64,000 nucleotides of DNA from Methylocella tundrae (GTDB lineage Bacteria > Pseudomonadota > Alphaproteobacteria > Rhizobiales > Beijerinckiaceae), in assembly GCF_038024855.1 (NCBI RefSeq), contig NZ_CP139089.1:1674001-1738000 (forward strand), given 5' to 3'. The position numbers and the translations under genes were made by a program. Below the pieces are notes generated by a model. It was not told where the DNA came from. It did no database searches and saw nothing but the letters and a program-made list of their open reading frames with translations. Positions 62,720 to 64,000 of this stretch are shown piece after piece. The first letter of the stretch is position 1. Each line of letters starts with the position of its first letter.

Positions 62720-62836
62720 CTAGCGCCCCAGATATTTGATAAGCGCGGCGATGCCGAGGAGGACCAGAATGACGATCAGGAGGCCGACCAGCCACATCCC
62801 CGACATGCCGCCCGTCATTCCATCAAGTCCCATCAT
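62720..62836 (-). CDS. 38-residue single-helix membrane protein next to copA
   Basis: A short gene on the minus strand: MMGLDGMTGGMSGMWLVGLL, then a hydrophobic helix (IVILVLLGIAALIKYL) and a basic end. Five Met residues precede the helix. It lies 10 bases after the CopA stop codon, with GAGGCCGCG in front of the ATG, so it is probably co-transcribed and may be a small partner or regulator of the copper ATPase. Similar short Met-rich tails occur downstream of copper ATPase genes elsewhere, as far as I recall. Confidence 0.55.
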   Translation of the reverse strand: MMGLDGMTGGMSGMWLVGLLIVILVLLGIAALIKYLGR

Positions 62837-62846
62837 CGCGGCCTCC

Positions 62847-64000
<1,154 letters not shown>

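Overview
The window reads as a GC-rich alphaproteobacterial chromosome segment, most likely from a methylotrophic member of the Hyphomicrobiales. The reasons are a PQQ alcohol dehydrogenase with a c-type cytochrome and an MxaJ/XoxJ-like protein, an N,N-dimethylformamidase (DMFase) locus, an acetoin dehydrogenase operon, and a selenium-dependent formate dehydrogenase. The genus cannot be fixed from the sequence alone.

Region 1 (1-20.2 kb) is an amide regulon. On the minus strand lies a urea/short-chain-amide ABC importer of UrtABCDE type, a porin-like gene, and a stand-alone homologue of the DMFase small subunit; a further gene starts at the very left edge. At 8.3-11.9 kb is a regulatory trio: a leaderless periplasmic-binding-protein homologue, a soluble hybrid histidine kinase and a LuxR/NarL response regulator. 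It is divergent from a second operon (12.4-20.1 kb) that encodes a binding protein, two ATPases, two permeases and the DMFase large subunit. The second permease is fused in frame to the DMFase small subunit, and a strong ribosome binding site with an ATG sits exactly at the domain boundary. The expected chemistry is uptake of DMF or related amides and hydrolysis to amine plus formate.

Region 2 (20.3-35.6 kb) carries one-carbon and C4 metabolism: an MxaJ/XoxJ-like protein, a cytochrome c, a quinoprotein dehydrogenase and an outer membrane protein; then acoR-acoXABC with a sigma-54 type promoter; then an AraC regulator and a carboxylesterase.

Region 3 (35.6-48.1 kb) is a selenocysteine island: selA, selB, tRNA-Sec, selD, a permease, fdhE and a three-subunit membrane formate dehydrogenase. 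The catalytic subunit is read through an in-frame UGA followed at the expected distance by a bacterial SECIS hairpin. The tRNA-Sec gene lies wholly inside the open reading frame of selB. This formate dehydrogenase could consume formate released by amide hydrolysis and by C1 oxidation.

Region 4 (48.6-56 kb) is accessory and partly decayed: an oxidoreductase, an AT-rich islet, a WYL regulator with an ADP-ribosylglycohydrolase, a recombinase remnant, an ImmA/IrrE peptidase, a broken DNA methyltransferase and a DUF5681 protein. Region 5 (56.2-64 kb) is a copper/heavy-metal resistance cluster with a Cys-rich secreted protein, an RND adaptor and pump, small periplasmic proteins and a CopA-type ATPase that runs off the right edge.
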